64,000 nt of DNA from Blakeslea trispora (GCA_025331445.1 JAIWNE010000072.1:101488-165487); one strand, 5' to 3'. Positions 1-11,489 are shown, numbered from the stretch's first letter. The notes: a model not told the origin generated them from the letters alone. Numbers and translations are program-made.

Positions 1-282
1 ATACCAAACTACGCCGCCATCGCTCGACCACTACATAATTTAACAAAGCACGACTCCCCTGGTGTTTAGACCAAAGATGCGCAAAAGGCTTTTGATACTT
101 TAAAACAATCTTTGATAAAAGCTCCAATCTTAATCCAACCCGACTTCGACAAGCCTTTTGTACTGTTAACTGATGTTTCTCGAGTGGGATCAGGGGCTGT
201 ATTGAGCCAACTTGACGATTCAGGAAAAGAGAGAGTAGTGCTCTACCTCAGCAGAGGGCTTAAAAGTGCCGAATTAAACTAT
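1..282 (+). pseudogene. Gypsy-A pol fragment: RT end and first half of RNase H
   Basis: Translation gives a Ty3/Gypsy stretch with the RNase H start FVLLTDVSRVGSGAVL and the LSRGLKSAELNY region. An in-frame stop lies near base 67. The frame breaks at base 282, where the Gypsy-B LTR begins. The other half of the same RNase H resumes at 8924 and reads on in frame once the insert and one TSD copy (CTAT) are removed. The element's 5' part lies outside the window. The domain assignment follows from Ty3/Gypsy RNase H consensus; the split is seen directly. Confidence 0.85.
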
Positions 283-371
283 TGTTGAGATATTTAAGAA
301 TCGTAATCTGAGTTTAAATAAAATCATCTTTTTCACCTCTATTCATACGTTACACACCTCTCATCTTTACA
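283..371 (+). repeat. Gypsy-B 5' LTR (89 bp)
   Basis: It starts TGTTGAGATA and ends CATCTTTACA, and is repeated at 8831-8919 with one G/A difference. It is very short for an LTR. Confidence 0.93.
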
Positions 372-386
372 TGGTGAGGCTACCAT
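372..386 (+). other. Gypsy-B tRNA primer binding site
   Basis: TGGTGAGGCTACC follows the LTR's CA end directly, as expected for a minus-strand primer site complementary to a tRNA 3' CCA end. I did not identify the tRNA. Bases 387-624 are leader in which I see nothing else. Confidence 0.7.
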
Positions 387-624
387 TCTAACAATTAAAA
401 GATCAATTACTACTCCCACACAACCTCATTCAAAGCGCCCGCGAAGAGCATCTGTACCAGTACCTCTTCCACATTTCAACCCATTCACAAATACCAATTA
501 TCTCGGTCTCGAACTCCTCCCAATATCTTCTCTTTTCCATTCTAAATCATCTTCAGAACCATCATCACCAAACTCTTTTCACACAGCTCCCAATTCATTT
601 GAAAGATCACCATCACCAACTGAA

Positions 625-2201
625 ATGTCATCAGGCCTACCAGCAAGTCCACAACAAATAGCAACATCCGATTTTGCTCTTTACCTTCAACATGAAAGAG
701 CTAGATCCAATCCAATGGCTCAATACAATCTTAATGACAGTCTTCGCATTTGGTTGTTTGATTTTGAACAACAAGCTAAAATACATGGAATTGAAGACAT
801 GAATTAATGTGGTATTCACCTAGCCAGATACATGCCAACATTGATCCAGAAATGAATTCCAACCCTTCCCTCATTTAAACTGCAATCATGAAAAGAACTG
901 AAAAAAGCGCTCCTCAACCATTTGGCTTGCCAGAAGAAGCAGACAATCAAAGACTACTACAAGACTTAAAACGATGCAAACAGCAACCTAATGAATCTAT
1001 CCGGATTCATGCGTCTAACTGGGAAAACTTATTAAGTCGTATAACTGAAACATACTGTGAAAATACTAAAATTACCTTCTTCATCCAATCTCTTCGTCAA
1101 AGAGATATCAGACTCTCACTAACATCTCTAGTAGAAGCTATGAACTTAGACACTGTATCTAGAGTTATCGACAAGGCTATCGCCCTTGAAGATAGAGCTA
1201 AATTGATGGACCAACCACAATTGGAAACCGATGGACCAACTCCAATGGATCTCGACCATTTTCAACGTCATAAGTACAAAACACAACAATACAAGAAACC
1301 TTTCAGTCAACACTTTAAAGATTCAGCATCCAATCAAGCCTCGTCCAGCCAGCAATTACGTGCATATGATAAGTTTGGTAACCCCATCTGTGACTTTTGC
1401 AAAGGCAAACATCGCGCGAAGGACTGCCAAAAGAAGTATAGCCAATATAAGAGAAATTCATCTCAGCCCACTAAGCAACCACATCAACGTCATAGAAGAG
1501 ATATCAATCTTTTATCAGTAGACGATACGAATTCAACCGAAGATGTTACATCATCGGCATCATCTAAATCTTCTCAGCTCTCTTTGGACATTGCTCATAT
1601 GGCTGCCGCAGACATGAACAGGTTACCCCAATCTAATCTTGCTATTAACAATCATCATTTTGTAGCTCTCTGGGACTCAGGTGCTGCAGTCACAGCCATA
1701 GATGAAGATACTGCTACGAAATTATATGCAAAAGTGGATAGTACAAAGCAAACATTGTACAGAGATGTCAATAACAATATTCAGCACACCTTGGGCACAA
1801 CACCCTTTCACCTTGGGGGTACAGAAATTGAAGCTCACGTCATATCAGGTCTATCAAAACCAATTATCATAGGCTGGGACACCATCTCACAATTAGGCGG
1901 CATCCTAGACTCTAACAAACAGACAATCACTATCAACATCAATGAAAAACAAATCACCATACCGCTAATTAACAAACAATATTCTATTCAAGCTATGGAA
2001 GATACTAAAACAATTACTAACGAGATATTGAAAGAATACAATGGCGTAATCGCAACAAATCCCAACAAACCATCAGTCACTCACTTAGTTGAATTCACCA
2101 TCGATACCGGGGACAACCCACCAGTTTTTGCAAAACCTAAAACATTTCATCCAGTACTTGAAGAACAAGTCAACCAGAAACTTGAAGAAATGGTCAAAGA
2201 T
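625..2201 (+). pseudogene. Gypsy-B gag and protease (broken)
   Basis: The Gag N-terminal part is open at 625-807 (with LNDSLRIWLFDFEQQAKIHG). After stops and a frame change it resumes at 888. The long frame holds the rest of Gag, a zinc knuckle CDFCKGKHRAKDC (1389-1427), then a retropepsin with the catalytic triplet in LWDSGAAVTAID and the second motif IIIGWDTISQLGG. The start of RT (VEFTIDTGDNPPVFAKPKTF) is in the same frame, so Gag, protease and RT were probably one polyprotein. The frame runs into the CACTA element at 2202. Frameshifts in Gag and the insertion make it a pseudogene. Confidence 0.88.
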
Positions 2202-4827
2202 CACTACGGCTCAAGCGGGTGGGCTGATGACCCAAAAATTGGGCCATCAACCCAATCGGTCTACTAACAAATCGAATGGGCTAAAATTCGTTTAGCCCAA
2301 TTTTGGTAGATTGGCCCATTTTTTGACTGCTTAAAAACATTAGTATACCGCTATGAAGGCCAATGATTATTGCTTATTTAATTGAAGTGGAGCTTCAGCA
2401 TCAAATGAAAATGCAAACATTAAAGAGGTTTAAATGATCATGTTTTATGTGGATAAATAATAAACAGACTAATGGTCTGTCAGTATTCCCTTAAGTAAGC
2501 TTGAATATTACTGGATCATCTAGTATTACAGGCCAATCATGTTCGTTACATTGCGTATTTTTTATAATTGTAGGCAAATCAAGCTTGTTTATTTTTATTA
2601 ATTTGAATCAAATATATGCTATATATGGGTTCTTCTTTAGGCTGATTTGTAGCTCAGATGTCCTTTTTTGTAATAGGGATGCTGCATCAGGTGTATTCAG
2701 ATTGATTGGCATGCTTAGCTTTGATACAGGTACCTTTTGGGATCATAAGAAGCAGTATAGGAAGCAGAAATGATTTAATTTCCATGACTAGAGCCTTCAG
2801 TAAGCATATTAATCGCTTTGCAGTAGCTGCACTTGAAAAAATATACAGCCTTAACCGAGATTTTTTTTTTGTAATTATCTTTTTTCTTAACAGCCAACTT
2901 GAAGCAACATGCAAGGTCATGAGCAACACCAAGTAAGAGATCACTCGTCACCAGTACACACAAGAGTCAGAAACAATAGAGGAAGAAAGTAAATAGCATA
3001 GAAAGTCTAAAAAACCAAAAAAAAATAAAGATGGGACGCGATCCTTTACACATGTACTTTGTCATGAGCATGTTGATTCCGTTTGTTGCGATTAGATACC
3101 TCATGAGTCCAGCCAACAATGAGAGCAACAGTCAGAAGTAAACAGTTGATAAAGAGGGGTTCATTTGGTAAGATAGTCAAGTCAAAATAAACTGGAAGCG
3201 GAATTTCACTGGTCGCGAAAGAGATTCAAAGAGATGAGGCAACCTCATCTGGGATGGAGCGCACTTGTAAGCATGAGCAACGACATGAAGACACAAAAAA
3301 AAAAGAAAAGCACAAGCAGTAAAGCTGGAAGTAACTCCAAGTTCAACTAAAAAAAGATTCGGCAACCATTGAAACCAACAGACCATAGTAGTGGAAGAAG
3401 AACAGGCGGATAAATAGCATTTCTTGAAGATGAGATAGAGAGATGGCGACATGGGAAGAGACCCAGTACTTAAACAACGGTATATCAGAGAGGAAAAGTA
3501 TTTCTTACAGCTTGGATAATGATCAGTGATAATGACGGAACAGGCAGACCAAATGAGCACACAAGAAAGAAGACAGACATGAACAGATCAGACATAGGAT
3601 GGAAATACAATAAGCAGTTGAATATCTGGTTACGAAGAGGTTTCATGTTGATGACTACGAATAGAGAAATTTAGTGAATGCAATGTGCACAATAGCATTT
3701 GAACAGATAACTAAGGAAATCGAAGGAATTTGGGCAAGAAATATTTGAGCAGAGAAATCGATCCTGATAGGCAGCATAGATAGACATGGTATTCAGATTT
3801 CAGTCAAAGAAGTTTAAGTTTAAGCAACATGGTATAAAGCAGACAGCATGGATAAAAAAGTCATGGATGAGGCGGTAAAAAGTAGCACAGAAGAGGGTGA
3901 GATGAATAAGGGATTGTCTACTAGAATCCATGATAAGTGGTTGTATAAGCGTATAAAATGTTGAAGACAAGCAAATGCATACTAATAAGAAGATTGAAGC
4001 TGCAAAGAAATGAGAAGAGAGGCGTAGCCGAGGTGTTAGAATGTTGTTATTATAAGGTGATATACATGAAGCTAGTGTGAAATAAGAGAGTCAGTAATGT
4101 TGATGGATTATAAAATATTTGTAAAAAAAAAAGAAAATAAAAAAAAGATAAAAGTGCTTACCGTTTGCTGTGCATTTAATAAAAAAAAGAAAGAAAAAAG
4201 AAACTGGGGGATTGAAAAAAATAGCCAGTATATATGAGAAATATGACAGTGATGGGAAGAAAGTATGATTTCATTGACAGATTCAAGCTAAAATTGTACT
4301 GAAATGGGAAATGTCTTGGATTTGCATAAAGAGCAATTTTTACTGTAGAATGAATGGTAATTTTTGTCTATGAAGAGCTAAACATATTTAGCAATGTAAT
4401 ATGATGGTATTTAGTTCTTTTGCCTAAAACAATTCTCCCAAAATAGCCTGACCCCCAACTTCCTAATTAGCATGCTTTTTACATAAAATACTCATTGTTT
4501 GTCCCCCATGTTTAGCTCATGGCAATTTCGCACTCATGCATGACTTTTTTTTTCTTTTGTTTTTAATATTTCTGCTAAAAAGCAGCTTGTCTGATATTTT
4601 TTTGGCACTAAGAACTTATTTTAAAGAAATTCGATGGATGAAAATAGCACGCACTTGGTCAACCTTTCCAATTTGCTTCAAACTTTTAACTAAACAACCT
4701 TGAACATGTAGGAGTACAATGAACAAAAAAAATCGAATCGTTTATTTACTAAATCCATCAAATCTGCTCTCCAAAACTTATCGTTTGGGCCAAACTACCA
4801 CAAATTAAATTTTCTTGCGCTGTAGTG
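2202..4827. mobile_element. Non-autonomous CACTA element, copy A (in Gypsy-B RT)
   Basis: The ends read CACTACGGCTCAAG and, reversed, CACTACAGCGCAAG. Both sides carry the 3-bp duplication GAT (2199-2201 and 4828-4830). CACTA ends plus a 3-bp TSD define the CACTA/EnSpm superfamily. Removing the insert rejoins the RT frame (VKD then GIMNKVDF). I see no transposase. The first 110 bases hold repeated TGGGCY and inverted RGCCCA motifs typical of subterminal binding sites. A copy lacking the right end lies at 61327-63470. Short open stretches on both strands are shared by the copies, but I recognise none. Confidence 0.9.
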
Positions 4828-4830
4828 GAT

Positions 4831-7206
4831 GGAATCATGAACAAAGTAGATTTTTCAAACTGGGCATCCAATGTCAGACCAGTAGAAAAACCGGATGGCT
4901 CCATTAGAGCTTGTGGTAACTATGTCGCATTAAACAAACTAACCATACCTATACAATATCCCTTTGTCAATATTCAGGAAGCATTGCAGAGTTTAGGCAA
5001 TGCAACTATTTTACTAAACTAGATTTAGCATCAGGTTATTATCAAATTCCAATCAAGGAAAGTGATAAAGAAAAGACTGCTCTGGTCACAAAAAGTGGTT
5101 TCTATGTTTTCAATGTTATGCCTTTTGGTCTAAAGAATGCTCCCATGGTCTTTCAAAATCTCATGGACAAGGTCTTAGGTGCTTATAGATTCGCTTTTGC
5201 CATAGCATACATGGATGACATCATTATATATTCAACTGATATTAAACAACATATTCAACACATCAAACTAGTCTTACAACGACTTAAGTATGCAAATTTA
5301 TCAATCAAGTTAAGCAAATGCCAGTGGTTCTTGCCTCAAGTAGAGTACCTTGGTTTTATAATATCCCAAGAAGGTGTCAAAGGAAATCCAGAAAAAATCA
5401 AACCGATCATAAAGTATCCAGCTCCAACAAATCTACAAGAACTCGAGCGATTTCTGGGCATGACAGGAGTGTACCAAAGGTTTATCGCACAATACCAAGT
5501 CAAGACAGAAACACTAAGAAGATTAAAAAGAAAAGACGTGAAATTCATATGGACCAAGGAACAACAAGAAGCATTTGAGACTCTAAAGAAGGATTTATGT
5601 TTATTACCAACTCTAAAACAACCAGACTTTTCAAGACCATTCGAACTACATTGTGATGCAGCCAGCAAGGCAGGTATAGCAGTAATCCTCTGCCAAAGAT
5701 ATGAAGATCAACCGTACCCACTATCCTATGCATCACGATCGCTCACCATACATGAACAAAGATACTCGATTCAAGAACTGGAATGTCTAGCAGTCATATT
5801 TGGTATTAAGAAACATAGACAATATTTAGAACATGGAACTTTCACAGTTTTCACAGACCATTCATCATTACAATGGGTAATGAACACTAAGGAAGACAAG
5901 CAAGCAAGAATATGGAGATGGTGCAAGTTTCTACAATCATATGAATTCAAGGTTATCTATATACCGGGAAGGATAAACCATGCAGCAGACGCATTATCCA
6001 GACACCCATTACCAACAACCATCAACGCAGTAGAAGAAATCAAATGGAATGAAGAACAACAAAAAGACAACAACATCAACAAAATTAAACAAGACATTCA
6101 ACAACATCCCACATACACAGTAAAAAACAATATATTATATAAGATAAGAAGAAATAACAATCCACACAAAAACAAGTTATACATAGTAGTACCTACACAA
6201 AAGATTGACGAGATACTTCAACATTATCATGATTCACCATTCGCCGGACACTTTGGTTACAAGAAAACAATAGCAAAAATACAACAACATCAGCTCTGGT
6301 GGCCTAAGATAGAAGAAGACGTGAGGAAACACTGTAAACAATGTCAACTATGCCAACAAACAAAAGGCTCAAAAACAAGAAAATATCAGCAAGGCTCAAC
6401 GACGGGAGAATTACCTTTTGCAAGAGTAGCGTTAGACTTTTGGGGAACAGTGACAGCAGACGTACAAGGCAATAAGTACATTTTGGTGTGTATAGACACA
6501 TTCACAAGATATGTAGAACTGTATTCGTTGGCAACAACAAGTTACGAAGAAATAGTGAAGACTTTCTTTACTAGATTCATCTTGAGACATGGAGTACCGA
6601 AAGAAATCATGACGGACAACGGACCGCCTTTTTTGAGCGTATTCTTCGGACAACTGACTAAACTACTAGGATCACAGAACATTTTTACGCCTGCTTACCA
6701 TCCGCAATCCAATGGTGTCGTCGAGAGGTTCATGAGTACGTTACGAAGAATGATATTGGCATACACAGATCAAGAAACAATTGCAACTACATGGTCCCAT
6801 CATATCAGAATAATACAATTTGTTTACAACACCACTACTCATTCAGCAACAGGTCACACACCTTTCTTTCTTACACATGGAAGACATCCTAGAACACCAT
6901 TGACGATATCTACACAACCCATTTATGATCACTACCAGTCACCGACGCAAGAATTTGCTATCCAATTACAACATTCACTCAACCAAGCATTTGATTTAGT
7001 TGAAACAATGAAGACACCCCCATCAAGTCAACAAAATCAGCAAAATAAGTATCAAGTAAATCAAAAAGTTATGTTATTCGACCAATCGCTCACAACAAAG
7101 AAAAAACCAAGAAAGTTAAAACTCGATTGGATTGGGCCGTTCACCATAACAAAAATCAGATCAGCTACAACTGTAGATATGCAAGAAGATCCTACCAGGT
7201 TAAATA
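4831..7206 (+). pseudogene. Gypsy-B RT, RNase H and integrase (broken)
   Basis: The RT resumes at 4831 (NWASNVRPVEKPDGSIR). It loses one base near 5015, between LGNAT and FTKLDLASGYY, then stays open from about 5020 to 7229. Visible motifs are MPFGLKNAPMVFQNLM, the catalytic YMDDIIIYS (5207-5233), RNase H ELHCDAASKAGIAV and TDHSSLQW, the integrase HHCC zinc finger (H..H, CKQCQLC, 6226-6360) and the DDE set in LDFWGTV, MTDNGPPF and YHPQSNGVVERF. The frame enters the TIR element at 7207; the last integrase residues lie at 8592-8662. Confidence 0.9.
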
Positions 7207-7535
7207 GGGGCAAAGCAACACCGGCCTAATATTGGAATAAGATATAAAGGTAACTCGTAGCTTTCAAAAAATACCACTTTCCTTTTTTGGAAAGGTCTAG
7301 AAGTGGAGAAAAAACTCTTCAAAGTTTTTGTTGGTACTGTATAGTTTTTGTTAAATATTTTCAAAATATATTGAGTTTGTAGTATAACTGTTAACGCATC
7401 AGTTCTCGTCCTAACAACCTGCGTCCAACCCCTGGTAAACGCTAGCGAAAAAATAAATAGACTATAAATTTTAACCACTTTTATTTTTTCCTGTTTTCAC
7501 CAGTATTTTATTGAGTTTTGAAAAAATAATTGTGT

Positions 7536-8114
7536 TGTTACAGGACAAAGGACAGTTTTTGCAGTAGCTTGAGAAAGAGAACAAAAAAATATAATAGAGC
7601 AATCAGGCAGCAAGGTTTTAAGTCGTCCGACTAGAGATATAAGTAAAGTAAAGAGAATAAAGTGATATAAAAGAAGAGATGTAATAAATAAATACAATGA
7701 TCCGTAATAAGTATCAAGGGAACCAATAACAATATGTGGATTTAGTTAATGAATGTGTCAAACTACAACCAAGCGTAAAGTAAATAAGAGAGATAATAGT
7801 TGAGTTTATTGATAAGAGAAGATTGAAGAGTTTATATACTATTCTAAAAGACGTCATGTTGGACTTGCAAACTAATAATTTAAACAGTCAAGCTAATGAG
7901 TCATCATGTATGGATTAATAATACATGTCTAAAAGTTCTATTCATTATGATATGGAATGTCAGAGAAGGATTCAAATAAAGCTGTTGTGTAATAAGAGAT
8001 TAAGGGGAGCTGTCAAATTAGTAAAACACCAATTAGGAAATACAGAGTTGGATTCAAAGCAGCGAAAAGAAGTCAGAAAATAATTGAGTACTAGAAAATT
8101 TCCTATGCGTGATA
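7536..8114 (-). repeat. Solo LTR inside element Z (579 bp)
   Basis: It is an inverted copy of the solo LTR at 29616-31934. It begins TGTTACAGGACAAAGG and ends CCTATGCGTGATA. GTGT flanks it on both sides (7532-7535 and 8115-8118). No internal region is present, so it is a solo LTR left by LTR-LTR recombination. Confidence 0.85.
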
Positions 8115-8351
8115 GTGTATCAGGACTTTCAGTGCTACTGATTTAGCATAAGCTTGAAAAGAGATAATTTATTCGTTCATTGCATGATCTGAATCCAAAG
8201 AGATTGGATTAAATTCTATACTAAAGGTACTCATTTGCGAAAAGAGGAAAAAAAAAGCTCAGAAACTAAAATTAATCATTTAAACCCAAATGCCGGACAA
8301 AATTTGCTTTCAAATTGCATTTGAAAATGATTCATAACAAAATTTAAAATA

Positions 8352-8427
8352 GGTTACCCAATGGGGTCGAACCCATGACCAGAGGTTTCAGAATTGGGGA
8401 ATATACCACTTCACCAACCACCCCGAT
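8352..8427 (-). other. tRNA-like relic with Pol III A and B boxes
   Basis: On the minus strand a B-box match GGTTCGACCCC and an A-box-like TGGTGAAGTGG sit about 35 bases apart, as in a tRNA or tRNA-derived SINE head. The T arm would fold as ATGGG/CCCAT. I cannot close the acceptor or anticodon stems, so this is a relic and not a working tRNA. Confidence 0.45.
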
Positions 8428-8591
8428 TAATTTTCTTCTTCTTATTGCAAATTATAGAGTACTATCTAAAACTTTGAAGAGCTTTTCCGTCACTTCTAGA
8501 CCTTTCCAAAAAAGGAAAGTGGTATTTTTTGAAAGCTACGAGTTACCTTTATATCATATTCCAATATTAGGGCGGTGTTGCTGTGCCCCTA

Positions 8592-8662
8592 TAGATCCTT
8601 CTACCAAGAAGACAGTTTACAACATTCATATTTCAAGAATCAAGCCTAATCAGACAACATAA
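8592..8662 (+). pseudogene. Gypsy-B integrase C-terminus
   Basis: The short in-frame tail DPSTKKTVYNIHISRIKP matches the usual VHISRIKPY end of Ty3/Gypsy integrases. It continues the frame broken at 7206. The following 170 bases up to the 3' LTR are TATTATT-rich and hold nothing I can name. Confidence 0.8.
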
Positions 8663-8830
8663 ATACAATCGATCAGCTCAAGCTTTTTCCCTAAGGGTTT
8701 TAATGCGAGGATAAATTTCATTCTATATTATTATTATTATACTTATCCTTATTCTTCTATTATACTTATCATTATTCTTTTATTATTATTATTTGTTATT
8801 TTATATGTATATTCTATCACACCAGTGGGA

Positions 8831-8919
8831 TGTTGAGATATTTAAGAATCGTAATCTGAATTTAAATAAAATCATCTTTTTCACCTCTATTCATACGTTA
8901 CACACCTCTCATCTTTACA
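8831..8919 (+). repeat. Gypsy-B 3' LTR
   Basis: Repeat of 283-371. The preceding bases (GTGGGA) are only a weak polypurine tract. Confidence 0.92.
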
Positions 8920-8923
8920 CTAT

Positions 8924-9866
8924 GGTATCAGTAAACTCAAATGTTTAGGATGCGTTTGGGCTGTAACGCAATTACGACCGTATTTATTGGGTGACAAATT
9001 TAAACTGATTTCCGATCACTCAGCTATAAAAGGGCTCTTGAACAGCGATAAAGCCACCGGTATCATAGCCAGATGGATTACAATACTCCAAGAATATGAC
9101 TTCGAGGTTCAATATAGACCCGGAAAACAATTAAAGAATGCAGACTTTCTTAGCCGCCTTGGTTACTAGATAAACTATCTCTCGACCGTGACTGTCGCTA
9201 AACTATCTCTTGACCGTGACTGTCGTTAAACTAATATGTGACCGTAATGTCTGTAAACTATCAATTGACCGCAAATGTCAAAAAAAACTACTATTTGACT
9301 GCCATGTCGAAAACCTATTATCAATTATGATGCTGTACCATTTACAAGACGATCATAGCGGATACAACCAACAATATTTTATTATTTTTCTTCTTTCTAC
9401 TTTTCTCCTCCTTTTTCTTCTTCTCTTTGTTTGAATAATATACTTCTCCGATGGAAAAATCTTTATACAAGCACCTCAAATATTATCTCGAAACTCTTGA
9501 ATATCTACCGCATAGGCCAGAATCTGAAAAGTCTCAAGTCAAAACTCTTAGGGATAAATTCTTCGTACAACACGATGCTTTATACCATAGACCCAGTAAC
9601 AAGCGGGTATTGACCCAAGATGAATACCAAATAGCCTTCTACATGTATCATCACCATCAATTGGGTGGACACTTTGCTTTTTCAAAATACCTTTAACAAA
9701 ATTCAAGAAAGATACTATTGGCCATCAATGCGTAAAGATATTATGAGAGACATAGCTTCCTGTGAAAGATGTCAAACCTCTGGAAAAAAAATAATACAAG
9801 AACCACTGCACCCTATTCAAAATTCTTACACGCCTTTCCAAATGACTGCTATGGACATCAAGCATA
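8924..9866 (+). pseudogene. Gypsy-A RNase H (second half) and integrase start
   Basis: RNase H resumes with SKLKCLGCVWAVTQLRPYL and LISDHSAIKGLLNSDKATG and ends YRPGKQLKNADFLSRLGY at 9169. After a tandem-repeat linker the integrase N-terminus opens at 9451 with the HHCC finger (HHHQLGGHF and, after a frameshift near 9690, CERCQTSG). It reaches the first integrase aspartate region (MTAMDIKH) and stops where the mariner begins at 9867. No integrase sequence follows the mariner, so Gypsy-A is lost from there. Confidence 0.86.
9168..9320 (+). repeat. Degenerate tandem repeat in the RNase H/integrase linker
   Basis: About five units of 26-31 bp have the core TAAACTATCTCTTGACCGTG followed by ACTGTCG, decaying rightwards. 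The repeat lies between Gypsy-A RNase H and integrase. Confidence 0.75.
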
Positions 9867-11485
9867 CAGTGACCCGCAAAACTGTTCAAAAAGATTTTTT
9901 TTTACTTTGAACCTTATGATTAGATATTCAAATACATTTTAAACCCCTCTTGTCATACCTTGTTAGAAAGCCTCAGTAATTTACTATATGATGACCAGGT
10001 TGCACAATGATTGGTTGACCTTGAAATGAAAACCACTATTTTAAAAAAAAAAGTTTTTTTGAACAGTTTTGCGAGTGTCCGAGAAAAATTATAACGAAGG
10101 GAGGGGGGCTGGTATTTGAAATTATTTTGACGCGTAATTGGTTTTTTTCTTCTTCTCTTCACTTTTTAAAGGTTTGTGTAAATTTTGGTTGGTTTTGTCA
10201 GACCAATTTAATCGACATTGCTCCATCTAGTTACATCTACTTGACATCTACCAACACGCCCAAACACATTAACAATGACAAACGAAATGACGCGAAAGCT
10301 ATGCTTTCCAAAGGTAAAAATGTTCGCGAAGTAGCGCGTCAGCTTGGTATCAGTCAAGGTACCGTTTCGAACATTCGTGGTGAGATGAACTTGGAGTTTC
10401 CGCAACATGCGGGTGGCCGACAAGGTAAGATCAGCAAGAATCTCGGTCGCAAGGTACTTCAAGATCTTTCTACTGGCGTTTTCAAGACCGCAAAAGATGC
10501 GCAGCGATTTTTGGCTGATCAACAAGTTGTTGTTTTTGAGGATACCGTGCGTAGGTTTCTCAAAAGCGCCAAAATGACAGCTATTCATAAGCCAAAGGTC
10601 CTTCCTCTAACACCTAAGCGTATGAAAGACCGCTTAGAATGGGCCGAGGCTCACAGAAGTTGAACTATCAACGATTGGAGGTCCGTGATGTTCTTCGATG
10701 AGACCAAAATTAACAGAATTGGCTCGGATAGTGCTCAATGAGTTTGGAAAGCCGGTAACAAGGAGTGGAAAGCGTGTCAACTTGACCATCTCTACAAGCA
10801 TGAAGGTGGTTCCGTCATGCTTTGGGGCTGCTTTTGTTGGAAAGGTCTAGACTTTCTTGCGAAGATCAATAGCAAGATGGACTCTGAGTTGTACACTCAG
10901 ATCATACACGATGAGTTGGTAAGATCGCTAGAATTCTATGGTTACACTAAGGATGACGCCATATTTCAGCATGATAATGACCCCAAGCATACCAAACGTC
11001 ATCTCAAGGATTGCAACATTCAAGTTCTCGACTGGCCGTCCTTCTCGCCCGACTGAATCCCATTGAGAACCTTTGGATTATAGTCAAAAGACGTTTAGCT
11101 GCCTTTGACACTGCTCCAGGCTCTATTGCTGAGTTATTTGATCGTGTAACTCAAATTTGGAACAATATTAATCCTGAAACATGCAGCAATCTTGTCGAAA
11201 GCATGCCAAATAAAATAGCTGATCTTATTGCCGCTAAAGGTGGTCAAATCCCCTATTAATAAAAATATAATGCACACCCGCAAAACTGTTCAAAAAAACT
11301 TTTTTTTTTAAAATAGTGGTTTTCATTTCAAGGTCAACCAATCATTGTGCAACCTGGTCATCATATAGTAAATTACTGAGGCTTTCTAACAAGGTATGAC
11401 AAGAGGGGTTTAAAATGTATTTGAATATCCAATCATAAGGTTCAAAGTAAAAAAAAATCTTTTTGGACAGTTTTGCGGGTCACTG
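9867..11485 (+). mobile_element. Tc1/mariner element, dead copy
   Basis: Inverted repeats of about 205 bp start CAGTGACCCGCAAAACTG and end in the complement, with TA on both sides (9865-9866 and 11486-11487). It is the same family as 34701-36331. The left neighbour is Gypsy-A integrase and the right neighbour is a minus-strand LINE relic, so it lies on a junction. Confidence 0.93.
10256..11259 (+). pseudogene. Mariner transposase, inactivated
   Basis: Compared with the intact copy at 35090, the start ATG is ACG (10256), two tryptophan codons are TGA (10661 and 10739), a 12-base deletion removes four residues after DNDPKHT, and one base is lost in SPDLNP near 11055. The N-terminal helix-turn-helix (VREVARQLGISQGTVSNIRG) and the catalytic regions DETKI, HDNDPKHT and NPIENLW are still readable. 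The third catalytic residue here is E, the ancestral DD34E state. Confidence 0.92.
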
Positions 11486-11489
11486 TAGT

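Larger units (their letters stand above)
7207..8589. mobile_element. TIR element Z, TA target duplication (in Gypsy-B integrase)
   Basis: Inverted repeats of roughly 125-150 bp start GGGGCA at 7207 and end TGCCCC at 8589, with TA on each side. Removing the insert restores the integrase frame (DPTRLN then IDPSTKK). No transposase is visible, so it is non-autonomous. The TA duplication suggests a Tc1/mariner-type mobiliser, but the GGGGC terminus is not diagnostic. It contains a solo LTR and, next to the right TIR, a tRNA-like stretch. Confidence 0.82.
283..8919 (+). mobile_element. Gypsy-B LTR retrotransposon, nested in Gypsy-A
   Basis: Two 89-bp LTRs (TG...CA) that differ at one base bound the element, and CTAT flanks it on both sides (279-282 and 8920-8923). 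A primer binding site starting TGG follows the left LTR directly. The order gag, protease, RT, RNase H, integrase is Ty3/Gypsy. The coding region is interrupted by a CACTA element and a TIR element and also carries small frameshifts, so it is dead. Without its inserts the element would be about 4.6 kb. Confidence 0.93.

Noticed and set aside
2501..3560. Open frames on both strands inside the non-autonomous CACTA (90, 85 and 127 residues)
   Set aside because: No motifs, low complexity, and frames differ between the two copies; not supportable as genes.
5010..5020. Programmed frameshift in Gypsy-B RT
   Set aside because: It interrupts the conserved RT core in a T run; a one-base deletion in a dead copy is simpler.
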